From positions 186,001-250,000 of the forward strand of contig CANMND010000006.1 of NCBI GenBank assembly GCA_947499155.1: a stretch of DNA of 64,000 bases. The letters are read 5' to 3'. Positions 1-8,213 of this stretch are shown in pieces. Below the pieces are notes generated by a model. The model worked only from the letters and a program-made list of their open reading frames with translations, was not told the DNA's origin and searched no databases. The stretch comes from an uncultured Sphingomonadales bacterium (GTDB lineage: Bacteria > Pseudomonadota > Alphaproteobacteria > Sphingomonadales > Rhodothalassiaceae). The first letter of the stretch is position 1. Every line of letters starts with the position of its first letter. Both the position numbers and the translations under genes were made by a program.

Positions 1-1830
1 TCGGCGCTGGATAAAACCGGAATCGACGAACTGGTCGTGACCGGAAAGCCTTTGGTTGCATCAAATATCATGCAATCGGCAGGCTATGTGAGGCTGTCCC
101 GTTCTGATATTGAGCGACTCAATCCCTTGTCAGCCGTTGACCTGTTGAACAGCATTCCAGGTCTTTATGTTTCGCAAAATGGTGGTCCGGGCGGCATCAG
201 CAGTCTTCATATCCGGGGGGCGGAAGCGAATTTTACGCTGATTTTGCTGGATGGCATTCCAGTCAATGACCCGATGGACGCCCGTGGCGGCACCTTTGAT
301 CTTGCTCGGATCCCCGTCCAGTCGATTGCCGCTGTCGAGGTGATTAAGGGCCCCTTGGCTGCGCTTCATCGGCAGGGCAGTGTAGCGGGTGTTGTCAATA
401 TCATCACCCAGCTGTCGGGCGACCAGCCAACGCGGGTGAGGGCTTTTGCAGAAGGCGGAACAGACTCGTCCTATAAGGCGTCGGCTTCATTATCCGGCCA
501 GTGGGGTAGTGGGCACGCATACCGCATATCAGGTGGCTATCAGGATCTGGGCCGGGCGGTGGAAGGCAGCCGATCCGACAGCGCCTTTGCTGAAGCGAAT
601 CTAAGGTTTGCCATCGCAGATGAAGCCGAGCTTGCCTTTGGTGGGCTTTATATGGACGGGCAAAGAACCAGCTTTCCCGATGATAGTGGCGGCCCCATGT
701 TTGCAGTTTTGCGCGAGCTTGACCGGGCAGACCAGTCGGACCTGACGCTTTCTGCGCGGTATAAACAGAATGTTACCGACAAGGCCAAAGTCCTCACAAC
801 CCTCGTCTGGCATCGTCAGCGCCGGGATGAACAAAGTCCCGGTGTGTTCCCTAACATGGCCGTTCCTCCTAATGGGGCAGATAGCAGGTTCGATCGGCTT
901 GAGGCCAATATTACCGGAAATTTTGAGCTGACCGAGCGTATCCAGCTCACAGCAGGCGGTGACTATATTCACGAAAACGGCACGAGCCAGGGCTTTTTAT
1001 TTGACCCTTCGATCTTCCCCGTTGATTTTTCTTTCTCGCGGGACACCTATGCCGGATTTTTTGACTTGCGGCTGAAGCCTCTGGAGCGGGTGACGTTGAT
1101 ATCGGGCTTGCGGATCAGTGATTGGCAGGGGCAAAGCGTCGTCCTGTCCCCATTTTTTGGCGCGGACATTGCCCTTGATAATCAGGGTACGGTCTTTGAA
1201 GTGCATTGGGGCGAGGCGGTGAAACCGCCATCTTTCTTTTCCCTTGGCCATCCTTTGGTCGGCAATCCCGATTTGCTGCCTGAGCGCGCCGACATGCTGG
1301 AATTCAGCCTTGTGACACCAAATGACCGCGCACTGTCTGCCTCGGTCACGGTATTTTTCAACGACTATCAGGATCTTGTGGATTTTGATTCCGCAGGATT
1401 TTCTCTGGTCAACAGGCCCGGTGTTTCGTCAGACGGTGTGGATATGAGCCTTCATGCGCGTCTTCATAAAACCCTTGATCTGTCTGCCAGTGCGACACGC
1501 GCAAAAACCCGGATTGACGGATCGAAAGAGCGCCTGCCACAGCGCCCGGACTGGCAGCAGCGTCTTGAGCTTACATGGCAGCCTGTGGACTCATTTTCCT
1601 TGGTAGTGGCAGGACTTCATATCGGAAAGCGTCTGGCGACTTCACAGGTGACAGGGGCTGTGATGCTTCCTGATGCGTTCAGGTTTGATGTGCGTGCGCA
1701 TCTCCGGCTGGACGAGAACTGGTCTATGGTCTTAAGCGTCGATAATGTGGCAGATCATCGCTATCAGGAAGCGGTTGGCTTTCCTGTTCCCGGCCTTCAG
1801 GCGCGGTTTGGTATCAGGGCGAGCTTTTGA
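1..1830 (+). CDS. TonB-dependent outer-membrane receptor (5' truncated)
   Basis: The reading frame is open from the first base, so the signal peptide and true start lie outside the window; the listed ATG at 37 is internal. The visible start contains IDELVVTG, a TonB-box-like segment, followed by a plug domain (roughly the first 130 residues: LLNSIPGLYVSQNGG, LDGIPVNDP, VEVIKGP) and a long beta-barrel ending in a terminal Phe (GIRASF), the usual barrel C-terminus. About 609 residues are visible, so little is missing. The family imports siderophores, cobalamin or other large ligands across the outer membrane using TonB energy. The size and plug resemble BtuB-like receptors, but the substrate cannot be read from the sequence, and any riboswitch would lie upstream of the window. 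Confidence 0.9.
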   Translation, partial: SALDKTGIDELVVTGKPLVASNIMQSAGYVRLSRSDIERLNPLSAVDLLNSIPGLYVSQNGGPGGISSLHIRGAEANFTLILLDGIPVNDPMDARGGTFDLARIPVQSIAAVEVIKGPLAALHRQGSVAGVVNIITQLSGDQPTRVRAFAEGGTDSSYKASASLSGQWGSGHAYRISGGYQDLGRAVEGSRSDSAFAEANLRFAIADEAELAFGGLYMDGQRTSFPDDSGGPMFAVLRELDRADQSDLTLSARYKQNVTDKAKVLTTLVWHRQRRDEQSPGVFPNMAVPPNGADSRFDRLEANITGNFELTERIQLTAGGDYIHENGTSQGFLFDPSIFPVDFSFSRDTYAGFFDLRLKPLERVTLISGLRISDWQGQSVVLSPFFGADIALDNQGTVFEVHWGEAVKPPSFFSLGHPLVGNPDLLPERADMLEFSLVTPNDRALSASVTVFFNDYQDLVDFDSAGFSLVNRPGVSSDGVDMSLHARLHKTLDLSASATRAKTRIDGSKERLPQRPDWQQRLELTWQPVDSFSLVVAGLHIGKRLATSQVTGAVMLPDAFRFDVRAHLRLDENWSMVLSVDNVADHRYQEAVGFPVPGLQARFGIRASF

Positions 1831-1861
1831 TGGTGCCTGTGTCGGACCCTTTGATTCTTTG

Positions 1862-1892
1862 GCCCTTACCTCTTACCCCTTGCGGTAAGGGC
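1862..1892. terminator. Hairpin between convergent genes
   Basis: A perfect 9-bp inverted repeat, GCCCTTACC and GGTAAGGGC, with a 13-nt loop lies between the convergent receptor and FemAB-like genes and overlaps the last codons of the latter. It has no clear T-run on the plus side, so factor-independent termination is only plausible. Confidence 0.4.
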
Positions 1893-3021
1893 TGTGCCTG
1901 CTGAGCATTTTGATGGCATCGTCCACGTCCTCGCGCTCGGACTGAAGATAGCGACGGACTGCATGATGAAAGCCGTCATCAGCCATCCAGTGTACGGACG
2001 TGGTTTTGACCGGAATATAGCCCCGCGCGATTTTGTGGGGGCCTTGCGCACCGGCTTCAACCTTGCTGAGACCATGCGCTATGCCATAGTCGATGGCGCG
2101 GTAGTAACAGGTTTCAAAATGCAGGAAGGGGTGATGCTCGACCGCTCCCCAATATCGTCCGTACAATGTGTCCTTGTCTTTGAAATTTAGTGCACCAGCT
2201 ACGGCTTTGCCATCCTTGTGACACATGAAAAGAACAATCCCGTCTGGCATGGTTTGGCCGATCTGGGAAAAGAACTCCCGATTAAGATAGGGTCTGCCCC
2301 ATTTGCGATTGCTGGTATCAAGATAGAAGCTGAAAAAACTGTCCCAGTCCGCTTCGGTTATGTCTGGCCCTTCGACTGCGGTGATTATAATGCCGGATTT
2401 CTGGGCCTGGCGCCGTTCCTTGTTAATCTGCTTGCGTTTTCTTGATGATAAAGACGCTAGAAAATCATCAAAACTTCCATAGCCCTTATTTTGCCAGTGG
2501 AATTGCTGGTCCGTACGGATCAGAAAATCAATATTATCGGCAAAGCAGGCTTCTTCTTCTGTCAGGAAATTGAGGTGAAATCCGGAAAGCCCATGATCGC
2601 GGACAAATGACCTGCCTCCTTCCAGCAATTGCCTTCGGATCAGGTCCTGGTCTGCCCCTTTTGCGACGAGTAATCTTTGTCCCGTGACAGGCGTGAAGGG
2701 GACTGCGGATTGTAGCTTTGGATAATAGCGGCCACCGGCGCGTTGCAATGCATCGGCCCAGTGCTGGTCGAACACATATTCGCCATAGGAGTGCCCTTTC
2801 AAATAAGCGGGCATGGCTCCTAAAAGCTGGCCGTCACTCGTATGGATAGCCAGATGGTTTGGGTGCCAGCCGGATTCTGCATGAACAGAGCCCGACTGCT
2901 CCAGCGCATCAAGAAAGGCATGGCGCAAAAAAGGATGTCCATCATGAAGGGCATCCCATTCTTTGGCAGATAGTGAGGAGATGCGATCATGAATGGACAG
3001 GTGAATATCTGTCCCCGACAC
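1873..3021 (-). CDS. FemAB-like / GNAT-fold acyltransferase (DUF482, COG3146)
   Basis: The 382-residue protein matches the COG3146 family (peptidoglycan biosynthesis/recognition, FemAB-like GNAT fold). Visible family features are the N-terminal WDAL..HPFLRHAFL segment, the central basic stretch SSRKRKQINKERR, and the C-terminal GALNFKDKDTLYGRYWG and EAGAQGPHKIARGY region. No signal peptide is seen, so it is probably cytoplasmic. The substrate is unknown. The start is a GTG two bases after the RidA stop codon, which indicates translational coupling with that gene; no in-frame ATG lies nearby. Confidence 0.82.
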   Translation of the reverse strand: MSGTDIHLSIHDRISSLSAKEWDALHDGHPFLRHAFLDALEQSGSVHAESGWHPNHLAIHTSDGQLLGAMPAYLKGHSYGEYVFDQHWADALQRAGGRYYPKLQSAVPFTPVTGQRLLVAKGADQDLIRRQLLEGGRSFVRDHGLSGFHLNFLTEEEACFADNIDFLIRTDQQFHWQNKGYGSFDDFLASLSSRKRKQINKERRQAQKSGIIITAVEGPDITEADWDSFFSFYLDTSNRKWGRPYLNREFFSQIGQTMPDGIVLFMCHKDGKAVAGALNFKDKDTLYGRYWGAVEHHPFLHFETCYYRAIDYGIAHGLSKVEAGAQGPHKIARGYIPVKTTSVHWMADDGFHHAVRRYLQSEREDVDDAIKMLSRHSPYRKG

Positions 3022-3023
3022 GA

Positions 3024-3482
3024 TCAGGCGATCTCGACCAATGCGTCAATCTCAACAGGCACACCAAGCGGTAGGGAATTAACCCCGACAGCAGCACGGG
3101 AGTGCCGGCCTGCTTCTCCAAAAACGTCGGCGATAAGATCAGATGCGCCGTTAATTACCTGCGGTTGCTGAGTAAAATCATCAACGCAATTGACGAATCC
3201 ACCAAGCTTTACAAAGCGCCGAACCCGGCTGAGATCACCGCCACAGGCATCTTTTACCTGCGCGATGATGTTAATGGCGCAATGGCGTGCGGCCTGGGCA
3301 GCTTCTTCCACGCTGAGGTCTTTGCCGACCTTGCCCTTGATCGGGCCGTCCTTGGTCGTGGGGAGTTGGCCTGAAATACTGACCAGTTTGCCACTGATGA
3401 CCCAAGGGACATAATTGGCGACGGCGCGTGCCGGTTCAGGCAGTGTAATGCCGAGATCTGAAAGCCGCTGCTCCACGGACAT
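3024..3482 (-). CDS. RidA/YjgF-family protein
   Basis: A 152-residue protein of the RidA (YjgF/YER057c/UK114) superfamily, of the longer subgroup. RidA proteins hydrolyse reactive enamine/imine intermediates released by PLP enzymes. The C-terminal HSRAAVGVNSLPLGVPVEID keeps the conserved Arg and the Glu of the active-site pocket. The start at 3482 (MSVEQRL) is preferred over the track's upstream ATG because AAGGAG sits 6 nt before it. The gene is followed after two bases by the FemAB-like gene, forming a two-gene operon. The exact substrate of this subgroup is not known to me. Confidence 0.88.
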   Translation of the reverse strand: MSVEQRLSDLGITLPEPARAVANYVPWVISGKLVSISGQLPTTKDGPIKGKVGKDLSVEEAAQAARHCAINIIAQVKDACGGDLSRVRRFVKLGGFVNCVDDFTQQPQVINGASDLIADVFGEAGRHSRAAVGVNSLPLGVPVEIDALVEIA

Positions 3483-3588
3483 GAAAAACTCCTTCAATTG
3501 CAGGCTGTACTGATAAGTGTGATTAGCAGGCCGTGGGGGAGTTCGCTAGTCCCAGAGCAGGGGGGCTCAGAATAAAATATCGTTCTAC

Positions 3589-4296
3589 CTAATTATGTGT
3601 GAGGGGCGCTGCACTCTTGCGTTCTGCTTTGTTGCGATACATAGCGCGATCTGTTTCCAAAAGCAGGTCGCGCATGGGTGTATCTTCGTTATAAGGTGCG
3701 ACACCCAGACTGGCGCCAACTTTTAGCTGTGTACCATTGTAAAGCGGCCCGCCACTCTCGATCGTCTGTTGCAGGCGGCGCAGGATACGGGCACCGGTCA
3801 AAGGTTTGCAATGGACCAGAATGACTGCAAATTCATCACCGCCCAGGCGGGCCACGCAATCGACAGTGCGGACACCCGATGACAGCACATCCGCTACATG
3901 GCGCAGGACCATATCGCCTGCCTCATGACCGTGGGTATCATTGATAGCCTTGAAGCCGTCGAGATCAAAGAATCCAATAACGCCTTGTTCTTCATAGCGT
4001 GATGCAGAAGATAAAGCCTTGGACAAAATGCTATCAAAAGCCCGGCGATTGCAGATACCGGTCAGTTCATCGGTGTGGGACAGGGTCTCCAGATAGGCGA
4101 TGCGCTCTTGCTGCTCAGCCAGTTTTTGCTCGGCGTGGGCTGCATGGGACAAAAGTCTTGCGATCAGATCCGACTGATGAGGGTTTTGTGGTGTGCCAAA
4201 TGGTGAATGATCGAGCCGCTCAGCCTGTTGCTGTTCAGGAGCAGGGGGGAAAAATGGCCGAAATTCGGGTGCTGTCAGGGCGGCTTGGCTTCTCAT
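3589..4296 (-). CDS. Diguanylate cyclase (GGDEF domain)
   Basis: A 235-residue soluble protein with a Gln/Glu-rich, probably coiled-coil N-terminus (about residues 20-75, AEQKLAEQQERIAYLE) and one GGDEF domain (about 75-230). The signature ARLGGDEFAV is intact, and the autoinhibitory I-site RTVD lies exactly five residues before it, so the enzyme should make c-di-GMP from two GTP and be product-inhibited. No membrane segment and no sensory domain other than the coiled coil is seen. It lies downstream of dinB on the same strand after an AT-rich 172-bp gap that probably holds its own promoter. Confidence 0.92.
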   Translation of the reverse strand: MRSQAALTAPEFRPFFPPAPEQQQAERLDHSPFGTPQNPHQSDLIARLLSHAAHAEQKLAEQQERIAYLETLSHTDELTGICNRRAFDSILSKALSSASRYEEQGVIGFFDLDGFKAINDTHGHEAGDMVLRHVADVLSSGVRTVDCVARLGGDEFAVILVHCKPLTGARILRRLQQTIESGGPLYNGTQLKVGASLGVAPYNEDTPMRDLLLETDRAMYRNKAERKSAAPLTHN

Positions 4297-4468
4297 GAAC
4301 GGTCCCTCGTCAAATCGATGTTACAATTGTTATGTTAACAAGCAAGGGATGTGCCATTTTTATATCTAATTAAATCAGTGGCTTATATAGAATTCATTTT
4401 TCTGTGGCAAAAAGTGCCGGTTAGAAAAAGGGTGGGCGGCAGTAAATTTTTCCCCTTTTGCGTGCGTG

Positions 4469-5743
4469 TTATAAGGAACGCCCCTTTTTGATCACGGTCT
4501 CGCCAAAGCGTGTGTTGAGTTTATCCATTGTTATTTCGGCTGTAGCGCGGCGTGCACGCGCAGGTTCTATGAGGTCGGGATGGTCGGCTGTGTCGATAGG
4601 TACCAGACGGGATCCACCGATGCCGAGTAGGCGATAAGACATGCCATTCCCGGTTTCCGGCAATAGAAGGCTACGACCGACAGCAAACAGGGTATCCGCT
4701 AGACGGGTTGGATTTTCCAATGTCCGGGACCGTGAAATCTGCTTGTGACGCGGCGTTTTGAGTTTAAGGGTGACGACGGTGGCAGCCAGACCCTTTTTCT
4801 TCAGGGTAGCAGAAAGGCGTTCGCACTGCTGCCACAAGACAGCTTCCAGTGTCTCATACGAGCTGATGTCTTGTGCAAAGGTGGTCTCTGACGATTGGCT
4901 TTTGGCCGGTGCATCTGCTGTTACCTGTCGTTCGTCAATTCCTCGCGACAGGTGGTAAAGTTTGAGGCCCAGTGCGCCATAACGCTTTATGAGTGCGGTG
5001 TCTTCCATTTGCTGAAGCTGCGCGATCGAGGTAATTCCGTCGGTATTGAGACGGGTTCTTGTCGCCTTGCCCACACCCCAGATCAACGAGACCGGCTGCT
5101 GTGCCAGAAAGTTCAGGGTTTCGGCCTTGCCAATCAAGGCAAAGCCACGAGGCTTTTTGAGATCAGATGCTATTTTGGCTAGAAACTTGTTATGGCTGAG
5201 GCCAACGGACACCCGGATGCCGATGTTGCGTTCAATCTCTTGAACCAGATGTGCCAGACTTTCCGCCGGGCTGTGCTTGTGCAGGAGATTGGTGCCGGTG
5301 AGATCGAGAAAGGCTTCATCAAGTGACAAGGGTTCAACCAACGGCGTGAGATGCTCCATCAACTGCCTGATTTCATGGCTGACAGTCCGGTAATGCGCCA
5401 TGTCAGGGGGCATGATGACGGCGTCGGGGCACAATTGCCGGGCCTTGTACATCGGCATGGCGGATCTGACGCCATAGGTGCGTGCGATATAACAGGCGGT
5501 GGAAACAACACCGCGTTGCCCTGTGCCGCCAATTATCAGCGGCTTGTCTTCCAGGTCGGAATTATCGCGCTTTTCAACCGAGGCGTAAAAGGCGTCGCAG
5601 TCCAGATGGGCAATGGACAATTGGTCGATTTCGGGATGGTACAGCAGTCTTGGTCCAAAGCAATGTGCACAGCGGGGCGCAAGCGGGACGCGGGCAAGGC
5701 AGTCCCGACAAAGGGCGAGCGTCTGGTCTATCCTATTTTCCAT
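4469..5743 (-). CDS. dinB: DNA polymerase IV (Y-family)
   Basis: A 424-residue Y-family translesion polymerase. The catalytic metal ligands are visible in HLDCDAFYASVEKRDN and in SLDEAFLDLT; GVVSTACYIARTYGVRSAMP is the usual fingers motif. An N-terminal extension of about 40 residues carries two Cys pairs (CRDC and CAHC, 12 residues apart) that look like a small zinc knuckle; similar extensions occur in alphaproteobacterial DinB proteins. The C-terminal little-finger region ends in the basic RFGETVIKKGRSL. The gene overlaps the ROK kinase stop by 16 bp and is the last of a HAD-ROK-dinB run. I see no LexA-like box directly upstream, so any SOS control would act at the operon promoter. Confidence 0.93.
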   Translation of the reverse strand: MENRIDQTLALCRDCLARVPLAPRCAHCFGPRLLYHPEIDQLSIAHLDCDAFYASVEKRDNSDLEDKPLIIGGTGQRGVVSTACYIARTYGVRSAMPMYKARQLCPDAVIMPPDMAHYRTVSHEIRQLMEHLTPLVEPLSLDEAFLDLTGTNLLHKHSPAESLAHLVQEIERNIGIRVSVGLSHNKFLAKIASDLKKPRGFALIGKAETLNFLAQQPVSLIWGVGKATRTRLNTDGITSIAQLQQMEDTALIKRYGALGLKLYHLSRGIDERQVTADAPAKSQSSETTFAQDISSYETLEAVLWQQCERLSATLKKKGLAATVVTLKLKTPRHKQISRSRTLENPTRLADTLFAVGRSLLLPETGNGMSYRLLGIGGSRLVPIDTADHPDLIEPARARRATAEITMDKLNTRFGETVIKKGRSL

Positions 5744-6624
5744 AACAAGGCCGCACCCCGGACGCCGGAACTGTCGCCATGTTTATTGCGCAGAAGCCGG
5801 GTCTCTATTTGATCAGAGAAGATCCACTCTCCCCAGATTGCAGGGACATTGTGATACAGACGATCGATATTGGAAAGCCCGCCGCCAAGGACTATGGCAT
5901 GGGGGTCAAGCACATTAATCACACTGGCCAGAGCGCGAGCCATGCGGCGTTCATAGCGCTGCATCGTGGCTTCTCGTTCCGCTGTCTCGGCTGCGGCGAT
6001 TTCAATTGTGGTCAGGTGCTCGCCACTATGGAGATGATGGTCATGGCAAAGGGCTGCACCACTTAGCCAGGCTTCGATATGGCTGCCGCCTCCCTTGTAA
6101 TAGGTAAAGCCTTCACGCTCATTGTCCTCAGGCCAGGGCAGGGCATTATGGCCCCATTCGCCGGCAATGGAGTTGGCGCCTTCTATGGGTGCGCCATTAA
6201 CGACAACACCACCCCCACAACCAGTACCGATTATAACCCCGAATACAACCGGTGCACCTGCGGCGGCGCCGTCGATGGCTTCGGACAAGGCAAAACAGTT
6301 GCCGTCATTGGCAAGTCTTATGGGACGGCCAAGTGCCGTTTCCAGATCGTCCTTGAACGGTTTGCCATTCAAGGCCGTGGCATAGGCGTTTTTCATGAGT
6401 CCAATTGTTCTGGATAAAGCACCAGGCGTGCCAATTCCGACAGTGCCTGTCTTTCCCAGTTGTTGTTCTGTTTCCTTTACCAGATTGCATATGGCGTCAA
6501 TCGTCGCCTTATAATCATGAGACGGAGCGGGCTGGCGGGTGCGAACGAGGGTTTCGCCCTGATCATCAAGAGCGATAATCTCGATTTTTGTTCCGCCCAG
6601 ATCAATGCCGATATGCATGGTCAT
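5728..6624 (-). CDS. ROK-family sugar kinase (fructokinase-like)
   Basis: A 298-residue ROK kinase. The N-terminal phosphate-binding motif GIDLGGTKIE, the catalytic region LANDGNCFALSEA, the GTGCGGG loop and EWGHNALPWP are characteristic of fructokinase/Mak-type members, which phosphorylate a free hexose with ATP in the cytoplasm. The usual ROK zinc ligands (CxCGxxGCxE) are not obvious; the equivalent stretch reads GFTYYKGGGSHIEAW, as in Mak-type kinases. The start at 6624 (or 6618) is chosen over 6675 because homologues begin with MxIGIDLGGTK; this places it a few bases after the HAD stop. It overlaps dinB at its 3' end. Confidence 0.88.
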   Translation of the reverse strand: MTMHIGIDLGGTKIEIIALDDQGETLVRTRQPAPSHDYKATIDAICNLVKETEQQLGKTGTVGIGTPGALSRTIGLMKNAYATALNGKPFKDDLETALGRPIRLANDGNCFALSEAIDGAAAGAPVVFGVIIGTGCGGGVVVNGAPIEGANSIAGEWGHNALPWPEDNEREGFTYYKGGGSHIEAWLSGAALCHDHHLHSGEHLTTIEIAAAETAEREATMQRYERRMARALASVINVLDPHAIVLGGGLSNIDRLYHNVPAIWGEWIFSDQIETRLLRNKHGDSSGVRGAALLWKIG

Positions 6625-6629
6625 AAAAT

Positions 6630-7307
6630 TCAGGACTGATTGCCAAGGAAATGGGTTTTGATATGGGTCACGCATTCCGTCCAGAGATCTGTTCTGATGT
6701 GACAGTCATCGGCCGGGGCGATCAGCCTTGCAAGGCGATTGTCTGCCACGAAGTGGATGCGGTGGACGTGCTGGGCATGTTTGGCGACTGAGCTGTGATG
6801 GGATGGCATATCATCAAGAAACACAACAGGCGCCTGATGAGACCGCACAATTTCCGCCACCATGGGGCCTTTTTCACCACTATTTGAAAATACCGGGAGA
6901 TCAAGGCCAATAGATGCAAGAGCCTGCTCACGCCTCTGTCTTAGATGATGGGGAATGTTGGTTAAAACCAAGACCCGTGCTTGTTGTCGCAGATGGTCGA
7001 TGGCGTCAACGCAGTCCGGAACGGCACTGGGACGGTCTACCACATGACCGAGAAAATCATCAATTAGGGCGCTAACTTCTTCTGCTTCTACGACGCTGCG
7101 ATCGGCAACTCGCCTGATATTTCCGACAAGAGCAAAGCTTCTGAAATCGATCGTGAGGGCGTGATCTGCCAAAAATGCCTCCAAAGGCTTGGCAAATTCG
7201 ATCAAAACCTCATCCGCATCACATATGATCAGCGGCTTGTCGGGATCAATATCAAGGCTCGCAAGCCTTTCTGATGAATCTGGTAATGTGGGCAAAAATC
7301 TATTCAT
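6630..7307 (-). CDS. HAD-superfamily hydrolase
   Basis: A 225-residue protein with HAD motifs: motif I ICDADEVLIEF (nucleophile Asp and acid/base Asp), motif II LVLTNIP, and motif IV FLDDMPSHH. A small alpha-helical cap lies between motifs I and II. It is probably a cytoplasmic phosphatase of unknown substrate. It is the first gene of the HAD-ROK-dinB operon, six bases before the kinase, so a sugar phosphate is a reasonable but unproven substrate. Confidence 0.8.
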   Translation of the reverse strand: MNRFLPTLPDSSERLASLDIDPDKPLIICDADEVLIEFAKPLEAFLADHALTIDFRSFALVGNIRRVADRSVVEAEEVSALIDDFLGHVVDRPSAVPDCVDAIDHLRQQARVLVLTNIPHHLRQRREQALASIGLDLPVFSNSGEKGPMVAEIVRSHQAPVVFLDDMPSHHSSVAKHAQHVHRIHFVADNRLARLIAPADDCHIRTDLWTECVTHIKTHFLGNQS

Positions 7308-7378
7308 GCCATTGTCATAACTGATCGTGTAAACAAGGGAAAGACACGCGCGCTTTTACAGCGTTCCTTGTTTGATAT

Positions 7379-7621
7379 TTACGGTGAATCGAGTGGCGCA
7401 CTTTCAAGCACATTCCGGGCAGCGGCGGGTGCCTCGGGTGCAAGGCCACGGGCTTTTACAAAAGCAAGCAGATCAGGCTCGTGATTTAGGAGAAAATCGA
7501 GCACACCGACCTGAAAAGCTGTATCAGATGCCATCGCGCCCAGGTCAGAGCCGGAAAGGCCGCTTAGTGATAAGAATCGGTCTCGCAAATGGTCGGATTC
7601 AAGGATATGTGCCAGCCCCAT
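7379..7621 (-). CDS. DUF3572 family protein (N-terminus uncertain)
   Basis: A small alphaproteobacterial protein resembling DUF3572: FLSLSGLSGSDLGAMA and GVLDFLLNHEPDLLAF match the family pattern, and the position divergent from divK-pleD is typical of it. The function is unknown. The ATG at 7621 has no ribosome-binding site and seems to fall inside the conserved N-terminal helix: the same frame continues upstream with ESENASAIAL, which looks like family sequence, back to a TAG, without an ATG, GTG or TTG. The true start may therefore be non-canonical, or the sequence may carry an error here. Confidence 0.72.
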   Translation of the reverse strand: MGLAHILESDHLRDRFLSLSGLSGSDLGAMASDTAFQVGVLDFLLNHEPDLLAFVKARGLAPEAPAAARNVLESAPLDSP

Positions 7622-7820
7622 CAGGGCGATGGCAGATGCATTCTCGGATTCATGTGCTAAACTGGGTTCAACTGAATTGAATTTTGGGTAAGTGGAAATG
7701 AACTAAACCTTTCTTTAGGAATGTGTCATTAACTTTAATTTTCGGGATAGGCCCCGGATTTTCTGACGCGCCTTAATTTGTAATCCGCATTTGTGAGATT
7801 GCAAGGGCCGTTCTGTAGGG

Positions 7821-8213
7821 ATGATCAATCAAAACGTCATGAAAAAGAAAATACTTGTGGTCGAAGACAATGATCTGAACATGAAGCTATTTTGCGATTT
7901 GCTGGAAGCTCATGATTATCAGACGATACAAACCCGAGACGGGATGGCTGCCTTGGAATTGGCACGAGAGCACAGGCCCGCATTAATTTTAATGGATATT
8001 CAGCTTCCAGAGGTTTCAGGCCTTGAGGTTACGAAATGGATCAAGGAAGACGAGGATTTGCGCTCTATCCCGGTTGTGGCCGTGACGGCCTTTGCCATGA
8101 AAGGGGATGAGGAGAAAATCCGGGAAGGTGGCTGCGAAGCTTATATCGCCAAACCGATCTCGGTCGGCCAGTTCCTTGAAACGGTCAAGTTTTATGTAGG
8201 TGGTGATACATGA
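7821..8213 (+). CDS. divK: Single-domain response regulator DivK
   Basis: A 130-residue stand-alone receiver with [13 protein letters not shown] (acidic pair), phosphoacceptor Asp in [10 protein letters not shown], Thr in VAVTAFA and Lys in IAKPIS. The stretch [15 protein letters not shown] and the [17 protein letters not shown] block are diagnostic of DivK, the essential regulator that controls PleC/DivJ kinases and hence CtrA. If translation begins at the second Met (MKKK, 7839) the phosphoacceptor becomes Asp53, as in Caulobacter; the six extra residues from 7821 are uncertain. It overlaps pleD by 4 bp (ATGA), so the two are cotranscribed and coupled. Confidence 0.95.
   Translation: MINQNVMKKKILVVEDNDLNMKLFCDLLEAHDYQTIQTRDGMAALELAREHRPALILMDIQLPEVSGLEVTKWIKEDEDLRSIPVVAVTAFAMKGDEEKIREGGCEAYIAKPISVGQFLETVKFYVGGDT

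Noticed and set aside
7690-7800. CtrA sites between DUF3572 and divK
   Set aside because: Several TTAA half-sites occur, but none has the TTAA-N7-TTAA spacing.
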